A DNA stretch of 64,000 bases from Aliiroseovarius sp. S1123 (GTDB lineage: Bacteria > Pseudomonadota > Alphaproteobacteria > Rhodobacterales > Rhodobacteraceae). The stretch's first letter is position 1. Each line of letters opens with the position of its first letter. Under the pieces are notes generated by a model. It was not told the origin of the DNA. It did no database searches and saw nothing but the letters and a program-made list of their open reading frames with translations. Location: positions 434,001 to 498,000 of the forward strand of contig NZ_JALKBE010000002.1 in NCBI RefSeq assembly GCF_023015885.1. Reading direction: 5' to 3'. The position numbers and the translations under genes are program-made. Of this stretch, positions 56,018 through 64,000 are shown piece by piece.

Positions 56018-57019
56018 ATGGCAGCTCGGAAAAGCGCTCCGAAAAAGACCGCTAAATCAAACACATCCAAAGAAGAGCTTCTCGAATACTACCGCGAGAT
56101 GCTTCTGATCCGTCGATTCGAAGAAAAGTCGGGCCAGCTGTACGGCATGGGCCTGATCGGCGGATTCTGCCACCTTTACATCGGCCAAGAAGCCGTTGTT
56201 GTGGGTTTGGAAGCCGCCGCGAAGGAAGGTGACAAACGCCTGACATCCTATCGCGACCACGGCCACATGCTGGCCTGCGGCATGGACCCGAAAGGCGTCA
56301 TGGCCGAACTGACAGGCCGCGAAGGCGGCTATTCGCGCGGCAAAGGCGGCTCGATGCACATGTTCTCGAAAGAGAAGCATTTCTACGGCGGCCACGGGAT
56401 CGTTGGCGCTCAGGTGCCGATCGGAACGGGCCTCGCCTTTGCAGACAAGTATCTGGATAATGGCGGCGTCACCTTCGCCTATTTCGGTGATGGTGCTGCA
56501 AACCAAGGTCAGGTCTACGAAAGCTTCAACATGGCCTCGCTGTGGGAACTTCCGGTCATCTATGTGATCGAGAACAACCAGTATGCCATGGGCACCTCGC
56601 TGCAGCGTGCCAGCTCGACCCCTGACATCTATACCCGCGGCGCATCGTTCGGCATTCCGGGCGAAGCGGTGGACGGCATGGATGTTCTGGCCGTGAAAGA
56701 AGCGGGCGAACGCGCGACCGCGCACTGCCGTTCGGGCAAAGGCCCCTACATTCTGGAAATGAAAACCTATCGCTACCGCGGTCACTCGATGTCGGATCCG
56801 GCCAAGTACCGCACCCGCGAAGAGGTACAGAAAGTCCGTGAAGAACGCGACGCCATCGAGCATGTGCGCGAGCTTCTGCTGCAGGGAAAACATGCCTCTG
56901 AGGATGACCTGAAGGCCATCGATAAAGAGATCAAGGCCGTCGTGAACGACGCCGCCGAATTCTCGAAAACCAGCCCCGAGCCTGCGCTCGAAGAGCTGTG
57001 GACAGATATTTACGCCTGA
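56018..57019 (+). CDS. pdhA: pyruvate dehydrogenase E1 alpha subunit
   Basis: PdhA with PdhB forms the thiamine-diphosphate-dependent E1 that decarboxylates pyruvate. The 333-residue protein has the TPP motif from G157-D-G to N186-N (FGDGAANQGQVYESF ... IENNQ) and the regulatory-loop type block YRYRGHSMSDPAKYRTREEV. It starts at 56018 (MAARKSAPKKTAKSN), preceded by AGGAGGAGG. It is the first gene of the pdhA-pdhB-pdhC operon. Confidence 0.96.
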   Translation: MAARKSAPKKTAKSNTSKEELLEYYREMLLIRRFEEKSGQLYGMGLIGGFCHLYIGQEAVVVGLEAAAKEGDKRLTSYRDHGHMLACGMDPKGVMAELTGREGGYSRGKGGSMHMFSKEKHFYGGHGIVGAQVPIGTGLAFADKYLDNGGVTFAYFGDGAANQGQVYESFNMASLWELPVIYVIENNQYAMGTSLQRASSTPDIYTRGASFGIPGEAVDGMDVLAVKEAGERATAHCRSGKGPYILEMKTYRYRGHSMSDPAKYRTREEVQKVREERDAIEHVRELLLQGKHASEDDLKAIDKEIKAVVNDAAEFSKTSPEPALEELWTDIYA

Positions 57020-57040
57020 TCCGGACAGAGGAGAGAAGAT

Positions 57041-58405
57041 ATGGCTATTGAAGTACTGATGCCCGCCCTGTCCCCGACGATGGAGGAAGGCACGCTGGCC
57101 AAATGGCTGGTTAAAGAAGGTGACGAGGTCGCATCGGGCGACATCCTTGCCGAGATTGAAACCGACAAAGCGACGATGGAATTTGAAGCCGTTGATGAAG
57201 GTATCATCGGCAAGATCCTGATCGCTGAAGGCACTGAAGGTGTGAAGGTGAACACCCCGATCGCCGTGCTGATCGAAGAAGGCGAAAGCGCCGATGATGT
57301 GGCGTCGACCCCTGCCCCGGCAGCGGAAGCCCCTGCAGCAGCGGCTCCGGCGGCAGCCCCTCTGGCAGCTCAGCCCATCGTATCGGAAGATCTGTCCGAC
57401 CCGGAAATCCCGGAAGGCACCGAAATGCGCCTTACCACCGTGCGCGAAGCACTGCGCGACGCGATGGCCGAAGAAATGCGTGCCGACAACTCCGTCTTCC
57501 TGATGGGGGAAGAGGTCGCAGAATACCAAGGCGCCTATAAGGTCAGCCAAGGTCTGTTGGACGAATTCGGCGCCAAGCGCGTGATCGACACGCCGATCAC
57601 CGAGCACGGCTTTGCCGGTCTGGCCACGGGTGCCGCGATGGGCGGTCTGAAACCGATTGTCGAGTTCATGACCTTCAACTTCGCGATGCAGGCGATTGAC
57701 CACATCATCAACACCGCCGCCAAGACCCGCTATATGTCGGGCGGTCAAATGACCTGCCCGATCGTCTTCCGCGGCCCCAACGGCGCAGCCGCCCGCGTGG
57801 GCGCGCAGCACTCGCAAGACTACGCCGCATGGTACGCGCAGATCCCCGGCCTTTACGTGGCGATGCCCTATTCGGCAGCGGATGCCAAAGGTTTGATGAA
57901 AACTGCGATCCGCGAAGAGACCCCCGTTGTATTCCTGGAAAACGAGCTTCTCTACGGTCAAAGCTTCGAAGTTCCGGTGATGGACGACTACGCCATCCCA
58001 TTCGGCAAAGCGCGCATTTGGCGTGAAGGCTCGGACGTGACCATCGTCAGCTTCGGCATCGGCATGAAATACGCGCTGGAAGCCGCGGATAAGCTGGCTG
58101 AAGACGGCATCTCGGCCGAGGTGATCGACCTGCGCACCCTGCGCCCGATTGATTACGACACGGTGATCCGCTCGGTCCAGAAGACCAACCGCTGCATCAC
58201 GGTGGAAGAAGGCTGGCCTGTGGCGTCCATCGGCAACCACATTACCGCCCAGATCATGGAACGCGCGTTCGATTATCTGGACGCGCCGGTGATCAACCTG
58301 ACGGGCAAGGATGTTCCGATGCCCTATGCGGCGAACCTTGAAAAACTGGCGCTTGTGACCACTGCCGAGGTGATCGAAGCCGCCAAAGCTGTGACCTATC
58401 GTTAA
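57041..58405 (+). CDS. pdhB: pyruvate dehydrogenase E1 beta subunit with N-terminal lipoyl domain
   Basis: This 454-residue protein has an N-terminal lipoyl domain (1-80; lipoyl lysine in [11 protein letters not shown]), then an Ala/Pro linker to about 125, then the E1 beta transketolase-like domain. E1 beta with a fused lipoyl domain is known in alphaproteobacteria. The lipoyl region is nearly identical to that of PdhC in both protein and DNA. The ribosome site GAGGAGAGAAG precedes the ATG at 57041, 21 nt after pdhA. Confidence 0.95.
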   Translation: MAIEVLMPALSPTMEEGTLAKWLVKEGDEVASGDILAEIETDKATMEFEAVDEGIIGKILIAEGTEGVKVNTPIAVLIEEGESADDVASTPAPAAEAPAAAAPAAAPLAAQPIVSEDLSDPEIPEGTEMRLTTVREALRDAMAEEMRADNSVFLMGEEVAEYQGAYKVSQGLLDEFGAKRVIDTPITEHGFAGLATGAAMGGLKPIVEFMTFNFAMQAIDHIINTAAKTRYMSGGQMTCPIVFRGPNGAAARVGAQHSQDYAAWYAQIPGLYVAMPYSAADAKGLMKTAIREETPVVFLENELLYGQSFEVPVMDDYAIPFGKARIWREGSDVTIVSFGIGMKYALEAADKLAEDGISAEVIDLRTLRPIDYDTVIRSVQKTNRCITVEEGWPVASIGNHITAQIMERAFDYLDAPVINLTGKDVPMPYAANLEKLALVTTAEVIEAAKAVTYR

Positions 58406-58417
58406 GGAGACCGAGAC

Positions 58418-59716
58418 ATGGCAACCGAAATTCTGATGCCCGCCCTGTCCCCCACGATGGAGGAAGGCACGCTGGCCAAATGGCTGGTCAAAGAAGGTGA
58501 CGAGGTCGCCTCGGGTGACCTTCTGGCTGAAATCGAAACCGACAAGGCGACGATGGAGTTCGAAGCCGTTGATGAAGGCATCATCGGCAAAATCCTGATC
58601 GCTGAAGGCACCGAAGGCGTGAAAGTGAACACCGCCATCGCTGTTTTGCTCGAAGAAGGCGAAAGCGCGGACGACATCGCCACAAGCGCACCCGCAGCGC
58701 CTGCTGCTGCCGAGGCTGAGGCCGCCCCAGCGGCGGTTGAGGCAGCGGCACCTGCTGCTGCACCGGCAGCCGCTGCGCCGCAAGCTGCTGATGGAACACG
58801 CATTTTCGCGTCTCCTCTGGCGCGTCGCATTGCGGCAGACAAGGGTCTGGACCTGACACAGATCACTGGTTCGGGCCCGAAAGGCCGGATCGTTAAGGCG
58901 GATGTGGAAAATGCCACCGCTGCCCCGAAAGCCGCCCCTGCGGCGGCTCCGGCTGCAGCACCTGCGGCAGCAGCTGCGCCCACCGGTCCCTCGGCCGATA
59001 TGGTGGCTGCTATGTATCAGGACCGCGCGTACGAGGAAATCACCCTCGACGGGATGCGCAAGACCATTGCCGCCCGCCTGTCGGAAGCAAAGCAGACCAT
59101 CCCGCATTTCTATCTGCGTCGCGACATCAAGCTGGACGCTCTTCTGGCCTTCCGTAGCCAGCTGAACAAGCAGCTGGAAGCCCGTGGTGTGAAACTGTCG
59201 GTCAATGACTTCATCATCAAGGCTGTCGCCAACGCGCTGCAAGCCGTGCCGGAAGCCAACGCCGTCTGGGCGGGCGACCGTGTGTTGCAGATGAAAGCCT
59301 CGGACGTGGCAGTTGCTGTCGCGATCGAGGGCGGGTTGTTCACTCCTGTTCTGCGCGACGCCGACCAGAAATCGCTGTCCAGCCTCTCGACCCAGATGAA
59401 AGATCTGGCGTCGCGTGCCCGCGAGCGCAAGCTGGCCCCGACCGAGTATCAGGGCGGCAGCTTTGCGATCTCGAACCTTGGCATGTTTGGCATCGACAAT
59501 TTCGACGCCATCGTGAACCCGCCGCATGCCGGCATTCTGGCCGTCGGCTCGGGCGTGAAGAAACCCGTTGTGGGCGCGGATGGTGAACTGACTGTTGCCA
59601 CGGTGATGAGCGTCACCATGTCTGTCGATCACCGTGTGATCGATGGTGCTGTGGGGGCAAACCTGCTGCAAGCAATCGTCGACAATCTGGAAAATCCGAT
59701 GTCGATGCTGGCATAA
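58418..59716 (+). CDS. pdhC: pyruvate dehydrogenase E2, dihydrolipoamide acetyltransferase
   Basis: PdhC forms the core of the pyruvate dehydrogenase complex and transfers the acetyl group to CoA. The 432-residue protein has one N-terminal lipoyl domain (1-80), an Ala/Pro linker, and a peripheral subunit-binding domain (about 128-165: [19 protein letters not shown]). The catalytic domain carries the active-site motif [11 protein letters not shown] near the C-terminus. It starts 12 nt after pdhB. The E3 gene is not in the window. A terminator follows. Confidence 0.96.
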   Translation: MATEILMPALSPTMEEGTLAKWLVKEGDEVASGDLLAEIETDKATMEFEAVDEGIIGKILIAEGTEGVKVNTAIAVLLEEGESADDIATSAPAAPAAAEAEAAPAAVEAAAPAAAPAAAAPQAADGTRIFASPLARRIAADKGLDLTQITGSGPKGRIVKADVENATAAPKAAPAAAPAAAPAAAAAPTGPSADMVAAMYQDRAYEEITLDGMRKTIAARLSEAKQTIPHFYLRRDIKLDALLAFRSQLNKQLEARGVKLSVNDFIIKAVANALQAVPEANAVWAGDRVLQMKASDVAVAVAIEGGLFTPVLRDADQKSLSSLSTQMKDLASRARERKLAPTEYQGGSFAISNLGMFGIDNFDAIVNPPHAGILAVGSGVKKPVVGADGELTVATVMSVTMSVDHRVIDGAVGANLLQAIVDNLENPMSMLA

Positions 59717-59742
59717 GCATTCGCAATTTCGAATTTATTGAC

Positions 59743-59785
59743 ATGGCTCAAGGCGGGACACCTCGCCTTGGGCCATTTGCTTTTC
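59743..59785 (+). terminator. rho-independent terminator of the pdh operon
   Basis: ATGGCTCAAGGCG (59743-59755) pairs with CGCCTTGGGCCAT (59764-59776), 13 bp with a single wobble pair, and TTGCTTTTCC follows. It lies 26 nt after pdhC. Confidence 0.85.
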
Positions 59786-59811
59786 CGAACACTCAATTTC
59801 GGAGAGACTTC

Positions 59812-60147
59812 ATGGACTTCAAAGCCCTGCTGGACGACACCACCAAGAACACCAAATCCTTTGCTGCAGCGCACCCGGACGGCGCCAACGGCTTCCGTGC
59901 CATGCACAGGGCCGCGTTGGTGGACGGCGCGCTGTCGGTCAAAGACAAAGAGCTGCAGTGCATCGCCATCGGCATCGCCAAACAGTGCAACGACTGCATC
60001 GGCTTCCACGTCCGCGGGGCCATCAAAGCAGGGGTGACCCGCGAAGAAATGGCCGAAACCGTGGCCGTCGCGATCCTGATGGGCGGTGGCCCCGGCTATA
60101 TGTACGGCGCCCGCGCTATGGAAGCCTTTGACCAGCTTTCAGCCTGA
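59812..60147 (+). CDS. carboxymuconolactone decarboxylase/AhpD-like protein
   Basis: This 111-residue helical protein of the CMD/AhpD family has the catalytic-type motif E-L-Q-C...K-Q-C-N-D-C-I-G-F-H, the CxxC plus His of AhpD alkylhydroperoxidases. It could reduce a peroxiredoxin or lipoyl group. The adjacency to pdhABC (95 bp) is notable, because AhpD is reduced through lipoyl-bearing E2 in mycobacteria; a similar link here is only an inference. The start was placed at 59812 (MDFKALLDDTTKN), with CGGAGAG upstream. A terminator follows. Confidence 0.87.
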   Translation: MDFKALLDDTTKNTKSFAAAHPDGANGFRAMHRAALVDGALSVKDKELQCIAIGIAKQCNDCIGFHVRGAIKAGVTREEMAETVAVAILMGGGPGYMYGARAMEAFDQLSA

Positions 60148-60167
60148 TTTCCACAAACCAGACACAC

Positions 60168-60196
60168 AAAAGGGCGGCGCAGATGCGTCGCCCTTT
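60168..60196 (+). terminator. terminator of the AhpD-like gene
   Basis: AAAAGGGCG...CGC (60168-60180) pairs with GCG...CGCCCTTTT (60185-60196), and TG follows. It lies 20 nt after the stop. Confidence 0.8.
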
Positions 60197-60282
60197 TTGT
60201 CTTTTGACCTACTGAGCGGTCGTTCTTCTGCCTCTGTGCGGTGTGTTGATTGGACCCGTGGTTCAGGTCGTCAACTCAACGA

Positions 60283-60351
60283 TTAACCGGCTACTGCCAC
60301 CAAAAACACTGCAGAAAACGCCACGACAGTGGCAAGCCAGATTTGTTTCAT
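60283..60351 (-). CDS. possible 22-residue single-helix membrane peptide
   Basis: A short frame reads MKQIWLATVVAFSAVFLVAV plus AG. A basic residue followed by one hydrophobic helix makes it a candidate tiny membrane peptide. GGGAG (60362-60366 on the minus strand) lies a little far from the ATG at 60351. It is downstream of cysE on the same strand, after a hairpin. Conservation was not tested; chance occurrence is possible. Confidence 0.35.
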   Translation of the reverse strand: MKQIWLATVVAFSAVFLVAVAG

Positions 60352-60419
60352 TTTCGAGGTCTCCCAGGGTATCACCCGGTTCCTATAGATGAAACTTCTG
60401 CGGTATCACATTGATTTAG

Positions 60420-60464
60420 CGCAAATTTGCGGAAATCCGCCGACGGCCCATGAAGCCATCGGCG
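60420..60464 (-). terminator. hairpin after cysE and adjacent 12-bp palindrome
   Basis: CGCCGACGG (60438-60446) pairs with CCATCGGCG (60456-60464), with one wobble, 11 nt after the cysE stop, forming a terminator-like hairpin without a long U-run. Next to it CGCAAATTTGCG (60420-60431) is a perfect palindrome. Confidence 0.5.
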
Positions 60465-60474
60465 CAGGTTCTAC

Positions 60475-61278
60475 TTATTGGATAAGCGTCTGATCCATTT
60501 CGACCGAGGGGCAGTCACATCCGGCTTCGCCAACAATCCTGGCCGGCACGCCTGCAACTGTGACATTGCAGGGAACTTCTTCCAGAACCACAGAGCCCGC
60601 CGCAATGCGCGAGCAATCCCCGACCTTGATGTTGCCCAAAACCTTGGCCCCGGCCCCGATCAGTACGCCGTCGCCGATCTTGGGGTGGCGATCCTCGTCT
60701 TCCTTGCCGGTTCCGCCCAGCGTGACCGAGTGCAGCATTGAGACGTTGTCGCCCACCACAGCGGTTTCGCCAATGACGATGGAGTGCGCGTGGTCGATCA
60801 TGATGCCACGCCCAATACGGGCGCCGGGATGGATGTCGATGCCGTAGACCTCGGAGCAGCGCATCTGGATGAAATAGGACAGATCCTTGCGCCCTTCCTT
60901 CCACAGGTAATGCGCCAGACGATAGGCCTGCATGGCCTGAAACCCTTTGAAATACAAAACCGGCTGCAACATGCGGTGGCACGCCGGGTCACGATCCAGA
61001 ACGGCGGTGATGTCGGCGCGGGCGGCCTCGGCCAGCTCGGCGCAGCTGTCATAGGCTTCATCCGCGATCTCGCGCAGCAGCACCATGCTCATCTCGTTCG
61101 AGCTGAGCTTGGCGGCAAAGCGATAAGACAGCGCCTTTTCCAGCGTTTTGTGATGCAGCACACAGGCGCCGATCAGACCGCCCAGAAGCGGCTCTTCGGC
61201 CACAGCTTGCTTGGCTTCGTTAGTGATCCGATCCCAAACCGGATCAATCCGGGTAAGGACTGCGCGTTTCTCGGCCAT
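60475..61278 (-). CDS. cysE: serine O-acetyltransferase CysE
   Basis: CysE acetylates L-serine with acetyl-CoA, the first step of cysteine synthesis. The 267-residue protein has the helical SATase N-terminal domain and a left-handed beta-helix with hexapeptide repeats. Catalytic residues lie in GIDIHPGARIGRGIMIDHAHSIVIGE (Asp-His, His). The C-terminal tail (VEMDQTLIQ), ending near Ile, is of the kind that docks into CysK. It is divergent from the DksA-like gene. Confidence 0.95.
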   Translation of the reverse strand: MAEKRAVLTRIDPVWDRITNEAKQAVAEEPLLGGLIGACVLHHKTLEKALSYRFAAKLSSNEMSMVLLREIADEAYDSCAELAEAARADITAVLDRDPACHRMLQPVLYFKGFQAMQAYRLAHYLWKEGRKDLSYFIQMRCSEVYGIDIHPGARIGRGIMIDHAHSIVIGETAVVGDNVSMLHSVTLGGTGKEDEDRHPKIGDGVLIGAGAKVLGNIKVGDCSRIAAGSVVLEEVPCNVTVAGVPARIVGEAGCDCPSVEMDQTLIQ

Positions 61279-61332
61279 GATGACTCCTGCGTTGAACAGC
61301 TAGGATACACCAGATAGGCTTGAATTTCAAAA

Positions 61333-61701
61333 ATGCAAAGCAGGAAAGAGCCTGAATTTACCGTGACCCCAGATGACCTTGCCAAATTCAAGGAACGACT
61401 GCTGGCTGAACTAGCCGAGTTGGACCTTGATGACGCGCGTGGGGCAGAAGGGCAAAAGGTGGTGACGCTGGATCAACAGGCGGTCGGGCGGCTGTCGCGG
61501 ATGGATGCGCTGCAAAATCAGGCGATGGCCAAAGCCACGCAAACCCGCCGCACCGCCCAGCGCCAACGGATCCATGCCGCTTTGGCCCGGATTGGCGAAG
61601 ACGAGTTCGGCTATTGCGAGGATTGCGGGGAAGAGATTGCGAAAGGGCGGTTGGATCTGGACCCCACCGCCCCGAGATGCGTCAGCTGCGCGGCCGGGTA
61701 A
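61333..61701 (+). CDS. DksA/TraR-family zinc-finger protein
   Basis: This 122-residue protein has a coiled-coil part (KFKERLLAELAELDLDDARG; AKATQTRRTAQRQRI) and a C-terminal four-cysteine zinc finger (CEDC...CVSC). DksA/TraR proteins bind RNA polymerase through the secondary channel. It is shorter than E. coli DksA and lies beside the GTA cluster end, with its last 20 bases overlapping the antisense small gene. Whether it works with ppGpp is not shown. Confidence 0.87.
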   Translation: MQSRKEPEFTVTPDDLAKFKERLLAELAELDLDDARGAEGQKVVTLDQQAVGRLSRMDALQNQAMAKATQTRRTAQRQRIHAALARIGEDEFGYCEDCGEEIAKGRLDLDPTAPRCVSCAAG

Positions 61702-61984
61702 GGCGCTTATGGCGCGCCTTTAACGCCGCATAGACCGTTAGCAAACAATCCAGAAAATCCGGATCATCATGGAAGGGTTCGGCCTGTCGCGGCAGGGACA
61801 TTGCGACCGACCCCAGACTTCCGTTGCCCCAACGCGGATGCACCCGGCCCAGCGCGCGACGATAGCGATCCGCCGCGTCCGCCCGGTGCAGCATCGCCAG
61901 CATCGCACCGGGTCGCCGATGCGGCCCAAGCGCCAGAAGCGCACAGGCCGCCGCCATTGCATCGCCGGGCAACACCGGCCGCAT
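61682..61984 (-). CDS. small conserved protein (DUF7742-like) after the GTA tail gene
   Basis: This 100-residue basic protein begins MRPVLPGDAMAAACALLALG and has many Arg and His residues. It follows the gp15-like gene with zero gap (TAA-ATG) on the same strand, so it is probably cotranslated. Such a small protein is known after gp15 in related GTA clusters; I name it by context. Its 3' end overlaps the end of the convergent DksA-like gene by 20 bp. Confidence 0.7.
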   Translation of the reverse strand: MRPVLPGDAMAAACALLALGPHRRPGAMLAMLHRADAADRYRRALGRVHPRWGNGSLGSVAMSLPRQAEPFHDDPDFLDCLLTVYAALKARHKRLTRPRS

Positions 61985-64000
61985 TTAGAGCGTCACCTGA
62001 AGCTGCTCATATGGCCCCGGCCCGAAGCGCTCGGATACCTGCGCGACCTCGACCGTATAGGAGCCGGGCACCATATCCGCATTGCGCAACGCCGCGATAT
62101 AGCTCCAACTGGGGCTGGTGACATCAACCTCGCGCAGCACAGTGGCACCGTCACGGATCCGCAGGCGATAGCGTTCGTCGACCTCGCCCAGCGGCACCTC
62201 GGTCTCACTCCACGGATCCCCGTCGATCCGTGTGCGCCTGATCCAGCTAAACTGGTGATCCCCGCCGTCATCACGTGCGGTTAGATGCACGGGCGCATAC
62301 GGGCGCAGACCGATGCCGTTGAAGCCGTACACCACATGCACATAGCTTTCATCCGTATAGGCTTTTCGCGCGGGACCGATGCGATAATGACGGTTCAGTC
62401 CACGGGCTGCGGACCGCAACGGGATCTGTTCCTGCGCACCATCTAGAACGACGACATAACTACCGACCGGCCACGATGATGGCATAGTAGCATCTGTCCC
62501 AAGCTGTCCGCGCAGACGCAGGCTCAGGTCATAGGTTTGTTCACCCACAAGGTCCGCTGTGGCAAATTGCAGGATCTCCCAGTTTTCAGGGCTGCCATCC
62601 CCGATCGCCAGCACATTGGCCCCATTCAACAGATCATCTGTAGAGACCGAGAACAGAGTGTTAGGCGAAGACAGCTTCACGCGTAAGGCAGCCCCCCGGT
62701 CCAGCTTGCCGACGGGCGCGGCCATCAACTCGGTTTCGGTGACACCAATGATCGAGCGTGCCGAAACCCGGTCAATCCGGCGATAGCCATTGTCACTGGC
62801 CGAGCGATAGACTGCGACATTCCCCGGCCAAGGTTCGGCCGTGACCGCAATATGGGGCGCATGAGGCACCTCATCCCCGGTCAGCAAGGGCAGATCCATA
62901 AATAGTGGGAAGACCGGTGCTGGCGCGTCATAGGGTTTCACGGCGGGCGCGGGTTCGACACTGTCAGACGGCAGGAACAGTCCCGGCTCGACCCGGACGG
63001 CGCGGATGTTCTGGACACCTGCGTGCTCGACGTGGTCGACACGGAAATGCTCGGTCCCCGCTTCCGTTTCCAGCTTCAGGACATCCCCTGCCCCTTTGGA
63101 CAGTTCCGACGGCGGCAGCGCGAAGCTTGCGCTGTCACGCGCGACACGGGCTTCGGACAGCCAGCGTTCGGTGATGGCGCGGGCCTCGGCACGGGTCAGG
63201 ATCAAAGGGATCTCGGATGTGGACACAGCATAGCTGGATTCATCCGGGAAAATCGCCTCGACCGCGCGGATGTCATAGTCCCCACCGCTTTCGATATAGT
63301 TCAGGCGCACCCGCCCGGCGATCTCGGCCTCGGGCGCGCGGATGCGCTCAAGCGTCGTGTCGCGTTCGGGCGACAGCGCCATCTTTTTGGGGTCCAGAAC
63401 ATGATCCGGCCGTCCTGTGCGCGAGGCAAAGATCAGAACGCCTTCACGCTCGGACACTTCGAACCCGTAGGCAAGCATAAGAGGCTGAAGCGCCGCGCGC
63501 GCGCCGCTAATCTGATCCACCACGTAGCCTCGCACCAATCCATAGAGCTTGGACACGTCATAGCGGGTCACACCCGAGCGCTCGCAGATTTCGCTGACCA
63601 CCGAGGCGAGCGACCGCGACGACGCACGTCCGTTCAGCCAGTGACCGCGTTCATAGTTCGCACCATCACTCCACAACCCTCTACGGTTGGGGAATTGCGG
63701 GAATGGACGCGTGTCCCAGGCCCAGACATGGGCGCGGCTCATATCCAGCATCTGCACACCCGTAGCGCCGTGATGGGGGTTGTTCGCGCCATTCCCCCAA
63801 TAGTCATACATGGCGCGCAGGTACTGCGCTTGCATCAGGTCATCCCGTCGCCCGCTGGAATAGCGCGGCAGAGAACTTTCCGAGCTCTTGGGATCAAGGA
63901 ACTTGTTGGGTTGGTTCGTCCCCTTATCGATGGCCGCACAGCCCATTTCCGTGAACCAAAAGGGCTTCGATCCGGGCAACCAATCGGTCGGCGTCACATC
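61985..64000 (-). CDS. gene transfer agent tail-tip/host-specificity protein (gp15-like), C-terminal part
   Basis: The frame runs off the right edge, giving 672 codons of the C-terminal part of a protein that is usually near 1,300 residues. The first residues KPFWFTEMGCAAIDKGTNQP match the end of the GTA TIM-barrel-like domain. After it follow the phage tail-type domain (YGFEVSEREGVLIFASRTG; FPDESSYAVSTSEIPLI) and a C-terminal beta-rich region. This is the tail-tip megatron protein of the Rhodobacter-type GTA. It lies at the 3' end of the GTA structural cluster, read leftward, so the rest of the cluster should lie right of the window. No stop or frameshift is seen. Confidence 0.9.
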   Translation of the reverse strand, partial: DVTPTDWLPGSKPFWFTEMGCAAIDKGTNQPNKFLDPKSSESSLPRYSSGRRDDLMQAQYLRAMYDYWGNGANNPHHGATGVQMLDMSRAHVWAWDTRPFPQFPNRRGLWSDGANYERGHWLNGRASSRSLASVVSEICERSGVTRYDVSKLYGLVRGYVVDQISGARAALQPLMLAYGFEVSEREGVLIFASRTGRPDHVLDPKKMALSPERDTTLERIRAPEAEIAGRVRLNYIESGGDYDIRAVEAIFPDESSYAVSTSEIPLILTRAEARAITERWLSEARVARDSASFALPPSELSKGAGDVLKLETEAGTEHFRVDHVEHAGVQNIRAVRVEPGLFLPSDSVEPAPAVKPYDAPAPVFPLFMDLPLLTGDEVPHAPHIAVTAEPWPGNVAVYRSASDNGYRRIDRVSARSIIGVTETELMAAPVGKLDRGAALRVKLSSPNTLFSVSTDDLLNGANVLAIGDGSPENWEILQFATADLVGEQTYDLSLRLRGQLGTDATMPSSWPVGSYVVVLDGAQEQIPLRSAARGLNRHYRIGPARKAYTDESYVHVVYGFNGIGLRPYAPVHLTARDDGGDHQFSWIRRTRIDGDPWSETEVPLGEVDERYRLRIRDGATVLREVDVTSPSWSYIAALRNADMVPGSYTVEVAQVSERFGPGPYEQLQVTL

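Noticed and set aside
56057-59671. A 1204-residue minus-strand open frame opposite pdhA-pdhB-pdhC
   Set aside because: It is composed of low-complexity His/Arg/Gly-rich sequence mirroring the Ala/Lys-rich pdh genes and has no domain.

Overview
The window is a high-GC chromosomal segment from an alphaproteobacterium of the Rhodobacteraceae, most likely the Roseobacter group. The evidence is gene content and neighbourhoods: the ftsW-murG-murC run, the cobS/cobT aerobic cobaltochelatase pair, a pyruvate dehydrogenase operon whose E1 beta subunit carries its own lipoyl domain, a ppiD-trpE pair, a HemP gene, and at the right edge the end of a gene transfer agent (GTA) cluster. No rRNA, tRNA, CRISPR array, insertion sequence or integrase was seen. 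The genome is dense, with mostly short operons and many clear hairpin terminators.

Layout. 1-5.3 kb (minus strand): a peptidoglycan/division fragment (ftsW-murG-murC), with a DMT transporter upstream and a small membrane protein plus an amino-acid permease (cut by the window edge) downstream. 5.3-7.0 kb: a metal-resistance cassette made of a CsoR/RcnR-type repressor, a His-tailed MFS exporter and a G/C-tract palindromic operator. 7.0-10.1 kb: pntAB transhydrogenase. 10.2-11.8 kb: a small membrane methyltransferase and a pirin. 12-15.1 kb: a TadE-TadE-TadG pseudopilin/von Willebrand trio. 15.5-20.6 kb: glutamate dehydrogenase, amidase AmiC, a DsbA-like protein and an aminotransferase. 21-23.2 kb: a large Hint-domain protein with calcium-binding Asp repeats. 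23.3-29.5 kb: a class I glutamine amidotransferase-like hydrolase, glcG-glcB and pepN. 29.5-33.8 kb: a transglycosylase-like protein, gatB and a U32 family protein. 33.8-36.2 kb: a beta-barrel protein, DUF4177, BolA and a J-domain protein. 36.4-39.7 kb: cobS and cobT, split by an unrecognised 93-residue gene with dyad symmetries on both sides. 39.8-44.5 kb: aminopeptidase P, DUF427, anmK, tyrS. 44.6-50.2 kb: an aminotransferase, ppiD, trpE and a ProC-like gene, with two copies of a short dispersed repeat. 50.2-53.8 kb: DUF3179, two cyclophilins, pgk. 53.8-55.4 kb: a likely iron-regulated mini-operon (an unrecognised 41-residue protein plus HemP), then class I aldolase. 55.5-59.8 kb: ftsB and pdhA-pdhB-pdhC. 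59.8-61.7 kb: an AhpD-like protein, cysE and a DksA-like zinc-finger protein. 61.7-64 kb: a small DUF7742-like gene and the 3' part of the GTA tail-tip protein (gp15).

Functional links. pgk, fba and pdhABC form a lower-glycolysis block around the division gene ftsB. glcB and glcG form a glyoxylate/malate unit. cobS and cobT encode two of the three cobaltochelatase subunits. Regulatory signals visible in the DNA include a CsoR/NreA-type operator, a perfect TTAA-N7-TTAA (CtrA-like) site, three GANTC (CcrM) sites in 30 bp upstream of ftsB, a dyad at the hemP promoter, and dyads upstream of glcB, cobS and pdhA.

The least explained parts are the small gene between cobS and cobT, the hairpin over the cobT start, the 41-residue HemP partner, and the Hint-domain protein.
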